Shown: positions 1 to 7,430, counted from the first letter of the stretch. The stretch is 57,812 bases of DNA from CAYGGE01 sp966250865 (GCA_966250865.1 CBINIT010000001.1:1-57812), one strand, 5' to 3'. Notes: generated by a model from the sequence alone, not told the origin. Translations and numbers: made by a program.

Positions 1-539
1 TGCGAGGTACTCCAGACCGCAGCGGTCCAGCCTCGGGCGGATGGCAAGGTGGCTGATTTTGTGGTCAGGCTATTCGAGCTCGGGTTGTACTGGTAGATGG
101 CATTGGTGTAATTACCGCTACCGTCTACGCCACCGAAGATATAAAAGACATTATTCGAGGAGTCCCAAACGGAACTACTGCCGCGTAAAGCTGAAGGCAG
201 GGTAGCCGATTTGGTGTCGATTGCGTCCCCACCGGCAGTTGAGCTCAATTTAACACTATTACTGCTGCTTACGGTGCTTGAATGGGTCCAGGCAGAGAAG
301 TCGGCAGTTGAGGTCCAGGCCTTACTGGCGGCGAGGCTCGCTTGTGGGACAAAGAAAATGCCAGCAGTAGCAACTTTGCTGACAATCGTAGCGACGAGAA
401 CAAGGATGTGGATGGCTGAGCTGTAGCGCATTTCATGCCAGGCTCGGTAAAGCTTGTTATTGTCGGCCAACCAGTTGTGTGGGTGGTGAAAGAGTTTACT
501 GATCGGTTGGGTGATCGGACGGTTCTGATATGCTTCCAA
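1..539 (-). CDS. Kelch-repeat surface protein, N-terminal part (runs off left edge)
   Basis: This frame is open from the left edge of the window to a TTG codon at 539-537, which follows a strong GAGGAGG ribosome-binding site. The first 60 residues are polar and lead into a hydrophobic segment (IHILVLVATIVSKVATAG), probably a signal or anchor. After it come Kelch-type blades: the block TKSATLPSA occurs twice about 50 residues apart, with VFYIFGGVDGSGNY and IYQYNPSSNSL between, which is the usual GG/Y/W spacing of Kelch propellers. Kelch domains are beta-propellers that bind ligands or proteins. The substrate cannot be read here and the C-terminus lies outside the window. Together with the giant proteins at the right end it marks a surface-rich locus. 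The Kelch call is firm; the localisation is inferred. Confidence 0.75.
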   Translation of the reverse strand, partial: MEAYQNRPITQPISKLFHHPHNWLADNNKLYRAWHEMRYSSAIHILVLVATIVSKVATAGIFFVPQASLAASKAWTSTADFSAWTHSSTVSSSNSVKLSSTAGGDAIDTKSATLPSALRGSSSVWDSSNNVFYIFGGVDGSGNYTNAIYQYNPSSNSLTTKSATLPSARGWTAAVWSTS

Positions 540-562
540 GTTGCCTCCTCATGTCACACACT

Positions 563-591
563 ATCGTATCAAAAGTCGCGCAAATAAAGAA
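563..591 (-). promoter_or_regulatory. Candidate promoter of the Kelch gene
   Basis: On the minus strand TTCTTT is followed after 17 bp by TACGAT, about 24 bp upstream of the TTG start. It overlaps the T-rich tail of the hairpin at 594-618, so the terminator of the upstream gene and this promoter would be nested. Confidence 0.4.
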
Positions 592-593
592 CG

Positions 594-618
594 CCCCGGG
601 TCCATACAGGTCCCGGGG
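594..618 (-). terminator. Hairpin terminator after the 655-1242 gene
   Basis: CCCCGGG and CCCGGGG pair across an 11-base loop. On the minus strand the stem is followed by a T-rich stretch (TTCTTTATTT), as expected for a rho-independent terminator of the minus-strand gene ending at 655. Confidence 0.7.
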
Positions 619-654
619 GTTCAATCGTACTCGCGCCGCATGTGTGGTGTGGCG

Positions 655-1242
655 CTACTTCTTGTTCGGGAGGTCGAAGATGACCCCCGTCACATTGTCC
701 AGGCTGAACGTCGGGTGAGCGACGTCCACACGGAACCGGAAACGCAGGCTCGCGGGTTGCTGACCCTTGAGCTGAGTCCAGTTGGTCTGCGCGATGGGGA
801 AGAACATCAACTTCTGGTGTTCCGGTAGGTCCACCATGATGGCTTCTCCTCCGCGTGCCAGCGAGGCAGAGCACTTAAGCCGGCCGCCATATGGCGACTT
901 CTTCAGCGCCTTAACCGTAGCCGCGAGCTGGTCTTTGAGCACCCCATTTTCAGGGCGTGCTGGTTCAACCTGCGGGTCAGCAACGAGCACAGCCACGCCA
1001 GTGATCAGGTTGGGGTTGACCGCCACATTGCGCGGTCCGGCAGTACTGTCGGCGTGAACCTTCTCGTCCCAGGCCAGACGGCCGAGGGCGAAGACGATAC
1101 CGAGCAGTCCGGCCAGAAAGCCGAGGCCAATCATCCGCCGGACGTTTAGGCCCGGGGCACGTCGCGTGTTGCGGCGCTTGGGTTGCTTCGACTTAGGAGT
1201 GACCGGAGTACTCCAATCTTCTGGAATCGGCATTGCTGCCAT
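655..1242 (-). CDS. Membrane-anchored protein of unknown function
   Basis: 195 aa, ATG start with GGGAGA about 8 bases upstream. Residues 1-36 are proline- and basic-rich (KSKQPKRRNTRR) and would be cytoplasmic. Residues 37-57 form one transmembrane helix (MIGLGFLAGLLGIVFALG). The remaining 135 residues would be extracellular and show no motif I recognise. It has its own TTGACA-N17-TATAGT promoter and its own hairpin terminator, so it is transcribed alone. It is more GC-rich than the neighbouring ctpA-like gene and resembles the other solitary genes in this window. Real gene likely; function unknown. Confidence 0.7.
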   Translation of the reverse strand: MAAMPIPEDWSTPVTPKSKQPKRRNTRRAPGLNVRRMIGLGFLAGLLGIVFALGRLAWDEKVHADSTAGPRNVAVNPNLITGVAVLVADPQVEPARPENGVLKDQLAATVKALKKSPYGGRLKCSASLARGGEAIMVDLPEHQKLMFFPIAQTNWTQLKGQQPASLRFRFRVDVAHPTFSLDNVTGVIFDLPNKK

Positions 1243-1330
1243 AGGTACATTCTCCCGGGGCTTTTAAGGGCCCAACGTTGAAGTGTCAGGACGAGGAATG
1301 CTTCCCCGTCTGGTTGACGAGGATGCGAGA

Positions 1331-1359
1331 ACTATACCATAAAAATAGCCATTTGTCAA
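1331..1359 (-). promoter_or_regulatory. Sigma-70 type promoter for the 655-1242 gene
   Basis: Minus strand TTGACA, 17-bp spacer, TATAGT. It is a near-consensus promoter about 90 bp upstream of the ATG at 1242. Confidence 0.8.
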
Positions 1360-1398
1360 GGTAAGATATATACTTTTAACCTGTAAGTCCTTCTTGCT

Positions 1399-1497
1399 TG
1401 TCATCCTTGACCGAAAACGAAGTGCTTCGGATCGAGAATCCCGCACCGTCTGAGATTCCCGACCCTGGTTCGCTGCGGCGCACCGGTCGGGAATGAC
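1399..1497. mobile_element. Palindromic element, copy 1 (TGTCAT...ATGAC)
   Basis: Starts TGTCATCCTTGACCG and ends GGTCGGGAATGAC. It contains a 10-bp stem ATTCCCGACC/GGTCGGGAAT near its right end and a small CCGAAAACGAAG/CTTCGG hairpin near its left end. The same layout occurs at 16052, 21821, 30543 and 44820. It lies between divergent promoters. It has no coding capacity, so if mobile it must depend on a transposase elsewhere. Confidence 0.75.
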
Positions 1498-1561
1498 TGG
1501 TAGGGCCTTTGGTTCGGCGTTGATTGGTCATTCGGCATTCAGATTCTGGATTTCCGTCACG

Positions 1562-1590
1562 TTGTTTCTCGGGGTGAAAAGTGAGATAAT
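1562..1590 (+). promoter_or_regulatory. Promoter of the S41 peptidase gene
   Basis: TTGTTT, 17-bp spacer, GATAAT, ending 27 bp before the TTG start codon. Confidence 0.65.
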
Positions 1591-1617
1591 CAGCTTCGTA
1601 AGCATGAGGAGGCAGTT

Positions 1618-2826
1618 TTGAAACATGACAGTCTAAAACCCTTAGTTGTTGGACTTCTGTCTATCGCCCTGGTTGGCGGCGCCTATATTTTTGGCTATTC
1701 AGTTGGTCATGAAAACCTGACCTTTGACAAAGGTTATGTTCCGAAGATCGTGAACACTAACTTCGGCAAACCCAAAGATGTCGAATTCAATCTCTTCTGG
1801 GAAGTGTGGGACAAGGTCAGAGCTAAGTATGCTGGGAAGATTGATAATAAGAAGATGGTTTACGATGCTATTAACGGCGCATTGCGCAGTCTTGATGATC
1901 CTTACACCTTATTCATGCCACCAGACGAAGCCAAGCGCTTCAATGAAGACTTAAGCGGTCATTTCGACGGCATTGGGGCCGAGATTGAATCGCGCGATGG
2001 AGCCATCACCGTAGTTGCACCGCTCGAAGATTCTCCGGCAGAAAAGGCGGGGTTGCGTCCACAAGACGTCATTTTGAAGATCGATAATACTGAGACGACA
2101 AACATGACCGTTAACGATGCGGTCGATAAGATTCGGGGTACCAAGGGTACGGCAGTTAAATTGACCCTCTATCGCGAAGGGGCGACTGGCCCGATCGATG
2201 TCTCAATTACCCGAGATAATATTGTAGTGAAGTCGGTCAAGGTAGAGATGAAAGAGGGTAATATTGGCTACATTAAGGTAAGTCAGTTTGGCGCTGATAC
2301 CAAAGAGCTGATGAATAAAGCGCTTGATGAATTGCTGGTGAAGAAACCCAAAGGCGTCATTATCGATGTTCGGAACAACCCTGGTGGCTTCCTCGATACC
2401 GCCGTCGATGTGACGAGTCTGTTTCTGAAAGAGCGCGGTGCCATCGTTAAAGATGTCGACAAGGCCGGCAAGAAGACGAGCTACAATGCGACGAGCACGC
2501 CAAAATTTACCGACACACCGCTGGTCGTGTTGGCCAATAGCGGCTCAGCATCGGCGAGCGAGATCTTCACTGGGGCATTGCAAGACTACGGACGTGCCAA
2601 ATTTATCGGCGTTAAAACGTTCGGTAAAGGTTCGGTTCAACAGCTTGAGCCAGTCTCTGGTGGCGGTGCGGTGCGCATTACGATTGCGGAATGGCTAACG
2701 CCGAAAGACCGTCATATCAACAAGCACGGTCTTGAGCCAGATATTGAAGTAAAGACGACTGAAGACGACTTTAAAAATAAGCGTGATCCGCAGCTCGATC
2801 GAGCCATGCAGGAGTTAAACAAGTAG
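1618..2826 (+). CDS. ctpA: C-terminal processing peptidase, S41 family (CtpA-like)
   Basis: 402 aa, TTG start 6 bases after an AGGAGG site. Order of parts: N-terminal signal/anchor helix (residues 8-28), S41 N-terminal helical region containing DDPYTLFMPPDEAKRF (about 99-114), PDZ domain (about 120-205, with GIGAEIE and SPAEKAGLRPQDVI), then the tail-specific protease core. The core holds GVIIDVRNNPGGFLD, the serine motif GSASASE (309-315) and the lysine motif TFGKGSVQ, which form the Ser/Lys dyad of the family. Such proteases act on the outer face of the membrane and trim or degrade proteins from the C-terminus. Length is typical. It is transcribed from its own promoter; the next gene has a separate one. 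Confidence 0.93.
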   Translation: MKHDSLKPLVVGLLSIALVGGAYIFGYSVGHENLTFDKGYVPKIVNTNFGKPKDVEFNLFWEVWDKVRAKYAGKIDNKKMVYDAINGALRSLDDPYTLFMPPDEAKRFNEDLSGHFDGIGAEIESRDGAITVVAPLEDSPAEKAGLRPQDVILKIDNTETTNMTVNDAVDKIRGTKGTAVKLTLYREGATGPIDVSITRDNIVVKSVKVEMKEGNIGYIKVSQFGADTKELMNKALDELLVKKPKGVIIDVRNNPGGFLDTAVDVTSLFLKERGAIVKDVDKAGKKTSYNATSTPKFTDTPLVVLANSGSASASEIFTGALQDYGRAKFIGVKTFGKGSVQQLEPVSGGGAVRITIAEWLTPKDRHINKHGLEPDIEVKTTEDDFKNKRDPQLDRAMQELNK

Positions 2827-2830
2827 GGGC

Positions 2831-2859
2831 TTGACGCTTGTTCAAGGTAGACGTACCAT
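2831..2859 (+). promoter_or_regulatory. Promoter of the 2896-3774 gene
   Basis: TTGACG, 17-bp spacer, TACCAT, immediately after the ctpA stop codon. Confidence 0.65.
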
Positions 2860-2895
2860 AAAAGTAACTATTACTTAGTTCTCTAAGGAGGATTT

Positions 2896-3774
2896 ATGGT
2901 TGAACCTGGAAATATCTCTCGGAGGCAGTTCAGCCTCTTGCTCGGAAGTTTTTTGGTACTTGGGGTATTGATCGGTGCATCATTTACAAAGTTTGGTGCC
3001 AATGCCGATACAACTAATCCGGCTCCATCGGGAACGGGTGCCTACGTGGCGCCTACCTACGTCATTACGACCACGCTCGTCCCCGGGAGTTTCGGCGCAT
3101 TCTGTGATGCCAATCCGAAATATGGAAACGGCGACGGCAAACTTGACTCAGCAGAATACGATGCATGTATGGCTGCCCCTTCGGTCGTTCCTGAGACGGC
3201 ACCGCCTGCAGTTACGACGGTAGAAAATCCTAACCCTGTCGAGACAGGCACAGGGACAGGAACTGGTACCGGTACCGGCAGTGACGATACGCCAACTGCA
3301 ACACTAGCTTCACATGATAGTTATGAGTCATGTGTGGCCGCCTACACAAGCTACTACACCCAACTCGGCACTGACCCAGCCCCGTATCTCGGTTCAATCG
3401 AGAGTGGCTGTGCTTCAGCTTATCCAAACGCTGACGATACACCTGAGGTTGCTACGACAGAAAGTTCAGCAACGGCAGCAAGCACCACGAGTACCGGCAC
3501 TGCTAGTGCTACTACTGGATCAACCAGCACTAGTTCAACTAACACTAGCTCAACTAATGCAATTAGCGACTCAGAAGAGCAAGCCGTAACCATTGCAATT
3601 GCGCAACAAGCTAGCGCTCAAAAGGTAGCTAATCTTCCGCTAGACAAGGAAGCGGCCGATCGACTAGAAGCGAGAGCCGATGCAGCTGCTGCCGCCGAAG
3701 AAGCTGAAAAACCAACGGGCATTGCTGCTTTCTTCCAAGCTATTGCTGACTTCTTCCGCAACCTTTTCTCCTAG
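2896..3774 (+). CDS. Membrane-anchored protein with Cys-bracketed EF-hand-like loop
   Basis: 292 aa; ATG 5 bases after AAGGAGG. Residues 12-33 form a hydrophobic anchor (FSLLLGSFLVLGVLIGASF) followed by KFGANAD. An EF-hand-like loop follows: FCDANPKYGNGDGKLDSAEY then DACM, i.e. one cysteine on each side of an N-x-D-G-x-L-x-x-x-E loop whose first ligand position is Tyr. A low-complexity GTGTG linker and a second cysteine pair (ESCVAAYTSYY...SGCASAY) come next, then a Ser/Thr-rich stalk and an Ala/Glu-rich helical C-terminus ending in hydrophobic FFQAIADFFRNLF. The gene at 4346 is a short paralogue with the same anchor and loop. Calcium binding is inferred. The loop resembles Excalibur and dockerin loops but matches neither well. 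Confidence 0.8.
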   Translation: MVEPGNISRRQFSLLLGSFLVLGVLIGASFTKFGANADTTNPAPSGTGAYVAPTYVITTTLVPGSFGAFCDANPKYGNGDGKLDSAEYDACMAAPSVVPETAPPAVTTVENPNPVETGTGTGTGTGTGSDDTPTATLASHDSYESCVAAYTSYYTQLGTDPAPYLGSIESGCASAYPNADDTPEVATTESSATAASTTSTGTASATTGSTSTSSTNTSSTNAISDSEEQAVTIAIAQQASAQKVANLPLDKEAADRLEARADAAAAAEEAEKPTGIAAFFQAIADFFRNLFS

Positions 3775-3792
3775 GTAACCTCTGTTCCAACC

Positions 3793-3823
3793 AAAAAGTC
3801 CTGCTTATACGGCAGGACTTTTT
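3793..3823 (+). terminator. Rho-independent terminator
   Basis: 12-bp perfect stem AAAAAGTCCTGC/GCAGGACTTTTT with a 7-base loop and a terminal T run, 18 bp after the stop codon at 3774. Usable in both directions. Confidence 0.9.
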
Positions 3824-3853
3824 GTGGTATAAGGGTACTAGGAGTGTAGCCAT

Positions 3854-4276
3854 ATGAAAGTTGTTTTTCTCCAAGATGTTAAGGGGGTTGGTCGAAAAGG
3901 TGAGGTGAAAGAGGTAGCTGACGGGTATTATCGTAATTTGCTCGCTCCGAAACGTCTTGCCGTGCCGACTACCGACCCTCAGGTTCGAACCGTACTTCAA
4001 GAGCTAGAGAAAAAGCAGCAGTCAAAGACCGCAGAGGTCGAGGCTGCAAAGCGAGTTGCATCGGGTATCAACGGCCGACGCGTTGAGTTGAAGGCGAAGG
4101 CCCAGGGAGTAAAGCTCTTTGGCGCGATTCGTGAGGCCGAAGTTACGGCGGCACTCGGTATCGATAAAAAGTTTATTAAGATGCAACCCATTAAAACGAT
4201 AGGTGAGCATCGTATTCAGTTAACCCTTGAACACGGCGCAACGGCGACTGTAATGGTGGTGGTTACACCACTTTAA
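3854..4276 (+). CDS. rplI: Ribosomal protein bL9
   Basis: 140 aa, close to the usual 148. The N-terminal motif MKVVFLQDVKGVGRKGEV is diagnostic: it is the small globular domain that binds 23S rRNA. Residues about 48-80 form the connecting helix (LEKKQQSKTAEVEAAKR) and the C-terminal domain ends GEHRIQLTLEHGATATV. ATG start after AGGAG. It sits alone between the two paralogous EF-hand-like membrane proteins, with a terminator upstream and a promoter directly downstream. Several CPR groups lack L9, so its presence carries taxonomic information. Confidence 0.95.
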   Translation: MKVVFLQDVKGVGRKGEVKEVADGYYRNLLAPKRLAVPTTDPQVRTVLQELEKKQQSKTAEVEAAKRVASGINGRRVELKAKAQGVKLFGAIREAEVTAALGIDKKFIKMQPIKTIGEHRIQLTLEHGATATVMVVVTPL

Positions 4277-4277
4277 C

Positions 4278-4307
4278 TTGACAGGCGCAATCTGCAAGAA
4301 TTATGCT
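4278..4307 (+). promoter_or_regulatory. Promoter of the 4346-4633 gene
   Basis: TTGACA, 18-bp spacer, TATGCT, just after the rplI stop. Confidence 0.7.
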
Positions 4308-4345
4308 GAAGAGGATAGTGACGGGTACGCAACTAAGGAGGATAT

Positions 4346-4633
4346 ATGGAAGTTGGACAGGTCTCACGGACTGGACTCGGTCTTATTCTCGGTGGTATGT
4401 TGGTTGTTGGCCTTCTTGTTGGTGGCGCTATGAACCAGTTTGGTGCCAACGCCGATGAAGCGGTTACTGTTGTCGAAGATGACGCTGTAGTAGCCGAGCA
4501 TATCGAAGAAGATTCGTTTGCCTATGACTGTGATACGAATAAGAAATATGGCAATAGCGACGGTCAGCTGCTACGAAGTGAATATATTGCCTGCATGGAA
4601 GCTGGCATCACAACGCCTGAATCAGAAGGTTAA
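4346..4633 (+). CDS. Short membrane-anchored Cys/EF-hand-like protein, paralogue of 2896-3774
   Basis: 95 aa; ATG after AAGGAGG. It has the same order as the larger paralogue: N-terminal anchor (LGLILGGMLVVGLLVGGAM), the word QFGANAD right after the helix, an acidic spacer, then DCDTNKKYGNSDGQLLRSEY and IACM. The cysteine before and after the loop, the KYGN start and the DGxLxxxEY core are shared. It lacks the long stalk and the C-terminal helices. Its own promoter and a rho-independent terminator make it monocistronic. A small exported, possibly Ca-binding, disulfide-closed domain is inferred. I know of no named family. Confidence 0.78.
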   Translation: MEVGQVSRTGLGLILGGMLVVGLLVGGAMNQFGANADEAVTVVEDDAVVAEHIEEDSFAYDCDTNKKYGNSDGQLLRSEYIACMEAGITTPESEG

Positions 4634-4649
4634 ATTAACTACCTAAAGG

Positions 4650-4673
4650 AGCCCGGTTTGTCCGGGCTTTTTT
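4650..4673 (+). terminator. Rho-independent terminator
   Basis: AGCCCGG/CCGGGCT stem, 5-base loop, followed by six T residues; 17 bp after the stop codon at 4633. Confidence 0.92.
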
Positions 4674-4686
4674 GTTAGGATATTGC

Positions 4687-4715
4687 TTTCCGATTAGCGT
4701 GCACCACGCTATAAT
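4687..4715 (+). promoter_or_regulatory. Candidate promoter of the 4733-5335 gene
   Basis: A perfect TATAAT at 4710-4715, 18 bp before the GTG start codon; the -35 hexamer (TTTCCG) is poor. Confidence 0.55.
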
Positions 4716-4732
4716 AGTAAAAAGGACGGGCT

Positions 4733-5335
4733 GTGAGCAACCGAAAAATCTTTGGTCCAGTTGAATACGCGCTCTTGGGAGGGATTGTCCTCTTCACGCT
4801 TTCTGGTGTCGTTCTCTTGGGCGTTACTGGCATCGCCCCAATTCCTGGTCTGCCTGTCCTGTTTGCGGACCAACCAGAACCTTCTCCTACGAAAGTCACT
4901 GCAAAGCCGAGTGCGATACCAAGCGCTTCGCCAGACGAGCCAATCGTGAGCTCTTCTCCTGAAGTATCGCCGGTAGCGACTGCTAGTCCGAGTCCCAGTC
5001 CAACGACCAGTCCTGATCAGCAGCGGATTGAGCGGTTGACTGAGATCAAAGCTGCGCTCGATCTCCGGGCGAAAACCGTTAAGAGCGGGTCAAAGTATCC
5101 GGTCTCGGAAACCTATACCAAAGGCAATACTGCCGCCTCAAGCTCACCGCTTCAGGTGCTTGTTCCTGACTATCTGCCGAATGGGCTCCCGGTAGACCCT
5201 GAGAGTCCGACTGAGTTCTTTGGGTATAAGTCTGATGGTCAAACCTATGAGCTGACGGCGAAGATTAAAGATACAAGTAATCCAGCTGGTGAATTTGTGG
5301 GCAACCTCTATCTCTATATCCTAAGGAACCCATGA
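4733..5335 (+). CDS. Membrane protein with pilin-like C-terminal domain
   Basis: 200 aa; GTG start after AAAAAGGAC. One transmembrane helix (residues 11-34, EYALLGGIVLFTLSGVVLLGV), a Pro/Ser/Thr-rich linker (residues 47-100) and a compact C-terminal domain. That domain reads like the end of a type II pseudopilin or type IV pilin: RIERLTEIKAALDL, SGSKYPVSE, LQVLVPDYLPNGLPVDPES, FGYKSDGQTYELTAKI. The words YP, YLP.GLP.DP and Y.SDG..YELTA are the conserved pilin pattern, but the N-terminal prepilin methylation motif (GFTLIE) is absent. It may be a pilin-derived surface domain on a plain anchor. Function unknown. Confidence 0.65.
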   Translation: MSNRKIFGPVEYALLGGIVLFTLSGVVLLGVTGIAPIPGLPVLFADQPEPSPTKVTAKPSAIPSASPDEPIVSSSPEVSPVATASPSPSPTTSPDQQRIERLTEIKAALDLRAKTVKSGSKYPVSETYTKGNTAASSSPLQVLVPDYLPNGLPVDPESPTEFFGYKSDGQTYELTAKIKDTSNPAGEFVGNLYLYILRNP

Positions 5336-5398
5336 CACTCGTCTTCTTGAGGTAAATGTAGTATGGTAGGGGTAATAACGAGTAATTGAGGAGTTCGT

Positions 5399-5977
5399 AT
5401 GGATGTTGTGTTATATATCATTGTCGGTGTAATTGTTCTTTTTGTTCTTTGGTTAGTTGGCGTTTACAACGGCCTTATCGTATTACGTAATCGAACCGAC
5501 GAAGCTTGGAGCGATATCGATGTCCAGCTAAAGCGTCGCTACGACCTGATCCCAAACTTGGTAGAGACCGTGAAGGGCTATGCGACCCATGAAAAGGAAG
5601 CGTTTGAGTCGGTTACCAAAGCTCGAACAGCGGCCATGAGCGCGAAGAGCCCAGAGCGCAAAGGCGATGCGGAAAATATGCTGACCGACGCCTTAAAGAG
5701 TGTCTTTGCCATTGCTGAGGCCTATCCCGAACTTAAGGCTAACGAAAACTTTAAGCAGCTCCAAGACGAACTTTCCGATACCGAGAACAAAATCCAAGCC
5801 GCTCGTCGTTTCTACAATGGTAATGTCCGTGACTTCAACATCAAGGTCCAGCTCTTCCCGGCCAATGTGGTCGCTGGCATGCTTGGGTTCTCGACTCGCG
5901 AATTCTTTGAACTTGATACTGATGAGGCTGAAGCGGCTAAAAAACCGGTTAAGGTTGATTTTACTGACAAGAAGTAA
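5399..5977 (+). CDS. lemA: LemA family protein
   Basis: 192 aa; ATG after GAGGAG. An N-terminal transmembrane helix (VVLYIIVGVIVLFVLWLVG) is followed by the family hallmark YNGLIVLRNRTDEAWSDIDVQLKRRYDLIPNLVETVKGY and a long helical coiled domain ending in RRFYNGNVRDFN and FPANVVAGMLGF. LemA proteins are small membrane proteins of unclear function that often neighbour HtpX and DUF2207 genes. Both are present here at 9601 and 11109, separated from lemA by unrelated genes. Identification is secure; role is not. Confidence 0.95.
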   Translation: MDVVLYIIVGVIVLFVLWLVGVYNGLIVLRNRTDEAWSDIDVQLKRRYDLIPNLVETVKGYATHEKEAFESVTKARTAAMSAKSPERKGDAENMLTDALKSVFAIAEAYPELKANENFKQLQDELSDTENKIQAARRFYNGNVRDFNIKVQLFPANVVAGMLGFSTREFFELDTDEAEAAKKPVKVDFTDKK

Positions 5978-6007
5978 CTTCATCTGATTTATATGCGAAT
6001 ATAGGCG

Positions 6008-6040
6008 AAACGGGAGCCCCTGGCTGGGCGCTCCCGTTTT
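6008..6040. terminator. Bidirectional terminator between convergent genes
   Basis: AAACGGGAGC/GCTCCCGTTT, 10-bp perfect stem with extra inner GC pairing and T-rich flanks. It separates lemA (plus) from the 6073-6405 gene (minus). Confidence 0.85.
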
Positions 6041-6072
6041 CGTTTTTGTCACTCTGAACCGATGGCAGCGGA

Positions 6073-6405
6073 CTACGGGTTCCCGTAGGCCATCGCCACC
6101 ACCTTCTTGGGGGTGATGTACGTGGCGGGCGGCTTGAGCTGCTCCTCCTCACCCTCCAACACCCAGTGGAGCCAGTGCTCCCGATGCTGGAAGTCACTGG
6201 CACAGACCAAGAACTCTACTACAGTTCCATCAGGACTTCTTCGGTCCTGTGCAACGCTTCGAATGAGCTGAAGCCCCCAGGGATAGTCTTCCGACTCCTT
6301 CGTCAACACACAGAACGGCGGGTCCTGACCGACCGGCTTGGGGTTGTCGATGAGGTGCTGCATGAGCCACCCGATCTGGGCCCCGGTATCCATCTCTTTT
6401 GCCAT
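6073..6405 (-). CDS. Unknown small protein
   Basis: 110 aa from the ATG at 6405, chosen because ACGGAG lies 8 bases upstream; an in-frame TTG seven codons earlier lacks such a site. The sequence begins MAKEMDTGAQIGWLMQHL and is a mixed alpha/beta soluble protein with many aromatics (YPWGLQLI, EHWLHWVLEG). No signal peptide, membrane segment or motif that I recognise. It has its own promoter (6455-6483) and shares the terminator at 6008-6040. One of the GC-rich solitary genes; real gene likely, function unknown. Confidence 0.65.
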   Translation of the reverse strand: MAKEMDTGAQIGWLMQHLIDNPKPVGQDPPFCVLTKESEDYPWGLQLIRSVAQDRRSPDGTVVEFLVCASDFQHREHWLHWVLEGEEEQLKPPATYITPKKVVAMAYGNP

Positions 6406-6454
6406 ATGGGTCTCCGTAACGAACAAGTCAGCCCTCTGGCTGACAGCTGCGGCA

Positions 6455-6483
6455 AGTCTAGCATCGGATAGGCTAAAAGTAAA
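6455..6483 (-). promoter_or_regulatory. Promoter of the 6073-6405 gene
   Basis: Minus strand TTTACT, 17-bp spacer, TAGACT, 50 bp upstream of the ATG. Confidence 0.65.
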
Positions 6484-6498
6484 CCGTATAGACGCGAC

Positions 6499-6527
6499 GA
6501 CGGGAGGCCCGACCTGGGCCTCCCGTC
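6499..6527 (-). terminator. Strong GC hairpin after the 6539-7327 gene
   Basis: Perfect 12-bp stem GACGGGAGGCCC/GGGCCTCCCGTC, 5-base loop, 12 bp downstream of the stop codon. No T run follows, so either it acts without one or it protects the mRNA 3' end. Confidence 0.75.
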
Positions 6528-6538
6528 TGCATACCTCC

Positions 6539-7327
6539 TCATTTGTACTCGATCAGACTAGTGATGATGCTGTCAGCTCCCAGCGCGGAGCGCGGAGCGT
6601 CCACGACGAACGATGACCTGTCCAGATTCCTGGTGATCCAGTCAGCCTGCGTGGTTCCTGGCGCTGAAGCGTTCATGATGACCTCGACCCAGTGGGTGGA
6701 AAACCGCCTGCCCAGGTAGATGAACGGCATCTCAGCGTCGCGGCTCTTCGCTACGACGATACCCTCCGTCGGGTAGTGGGTGATCTCGATAACCACCTTG
6801 CCGTCAACCTCCAGCACGTCGCGGTTGTCTCGGTGGCGGATGGTCGTCTGCGAGTCGAGCCCGCCGAGGTGGAAGTGGCGCTCAACGTGCCACTGGTCGG
6901 CTACGTCAGCGTCGGCCGTCTCCGTGCCGTCGTGACCGGCGCGCAGCGTCACGCCTTCATCGTCGGCCAGGCAGAGCACATGCTTCATGAAGCGTTGTGC
7001 CTGCTGGCGCTGGCGGTCGTTGACGAAGCGGTGGAGCGTGGTGAACGCCGCGGTACAGATCTCTCGGCCCGTTGCGCGCTCCGTGAGTACTGCTACTCCG
7101 CCCACCTCAGTTTGGTCTCCCTCGATCCCCACCATACAATCGGGGAGGATATTGTAGGGACCAATCTGGTACGTGGTGGAGAAGTGACCCAGCGGGACCA
7201 ACCCTGCCCAGCCTTCGTCCCTGCTCTCCCGCTCCCTTCCCCCGAGAACGCCGAGCATCTCGGCATCGTGGAAGTAGGGTGCAACATCTATGCCGCCCAG
7301 GATAAGGCGGCTGCCAAATTTTTTCAT
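6539..7327 (-). CDS. Unknown soluble protein
   Basis: 262 aa; ATG 7 bases after AAGGAGG, so the start is firm. The sequence begins MKKFGSRLILGGIDVAPYF. It is rich in His, Asp and Arg, has no signal peptide or hydrophobic helix, and alternates short strands and loops (YQIGPYNILPDCMVGIEGD, WHVERHFHLGG, KVVIEITHYPTEG). I do not recognise a family. It has its own promoter (TTGAAC-N17-TATACT) and its own 12-bp terminator hairpin. It stands divergently to the mannosyltransferase gene, and the two promoters are only 9 bp apart. The overlapping plus-strand frame at 6692-7378 is a GC-rich shadow. Confidence 0.75.
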   Translation of the reverse strand: MKKFGSRLILGGIDVAPYFHDAEMLGVLGGRERESRDEGWAGLVPLGHFSTTYQIGPYNILPDCMVGIEGDQTEVGGVAVLTERATGREICTAAFTTLHRFVNDRQRQQAQRFMKHVLCLADDEGVTLRAGHDGTETADADVADQWHVERHFHLGGLDSQTTIRHRDNRDVLEVDGKVVIEITHYPTEGIVVAKSRDAEMPFIYLGRRFSTHWVEVIMNASAPGTTQADWITRNLDRSSFVVDAPRSALGADSIITSLIEYK

Positions 7328-7363
7328 GCGAAACCTCCTTCGCGGTCAGAAACTGCTGCCGAG

Positions 7364-7392
7364 AGTATAGCAGCTTAACCTGAAAAGTTCAA
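7364..7392 (-). promoter_or_regulatory. Promoter of the 6539-7327 gene
   Basis: Minus strand TTGAAC, 17-bp spacer, TATACT, with the -10 about 37 bp upstream of the ATG. Confidence 0.78.
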
Positions 7393-7401
7393 GCTATCCA
7401 G

Positions 7402-7430
7402 GTGACAATAGAGGATCAGTTTAGTATAGT
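7402..7430 (+). promoter_or_regulatory. Promoter of the mannosyltransferase operon
   Basis: GTGACA, 17-bp spacer, TATAGT, with the -10 about 32 bp before the ATG at 7462. Back to back with the minus-strand promoter at 7364-7392. Confidence 0.75.

Noticed and set aside
3240..3290. GT-rich simple repeat as a phase-variation tract
   Set aside because: The GTGTG stretch is imperfect at DNA level (mixed Gly/Thr codons), so slippage is unlikely; it is an ordinary low-complexity linker.
6692..7378. 228-codon plus-strand frame opposite the 6539-7327 gene
   Set aside because: No ribosome-binding site or promoter; composition is that of an antisense frame in a GC-rich gene.
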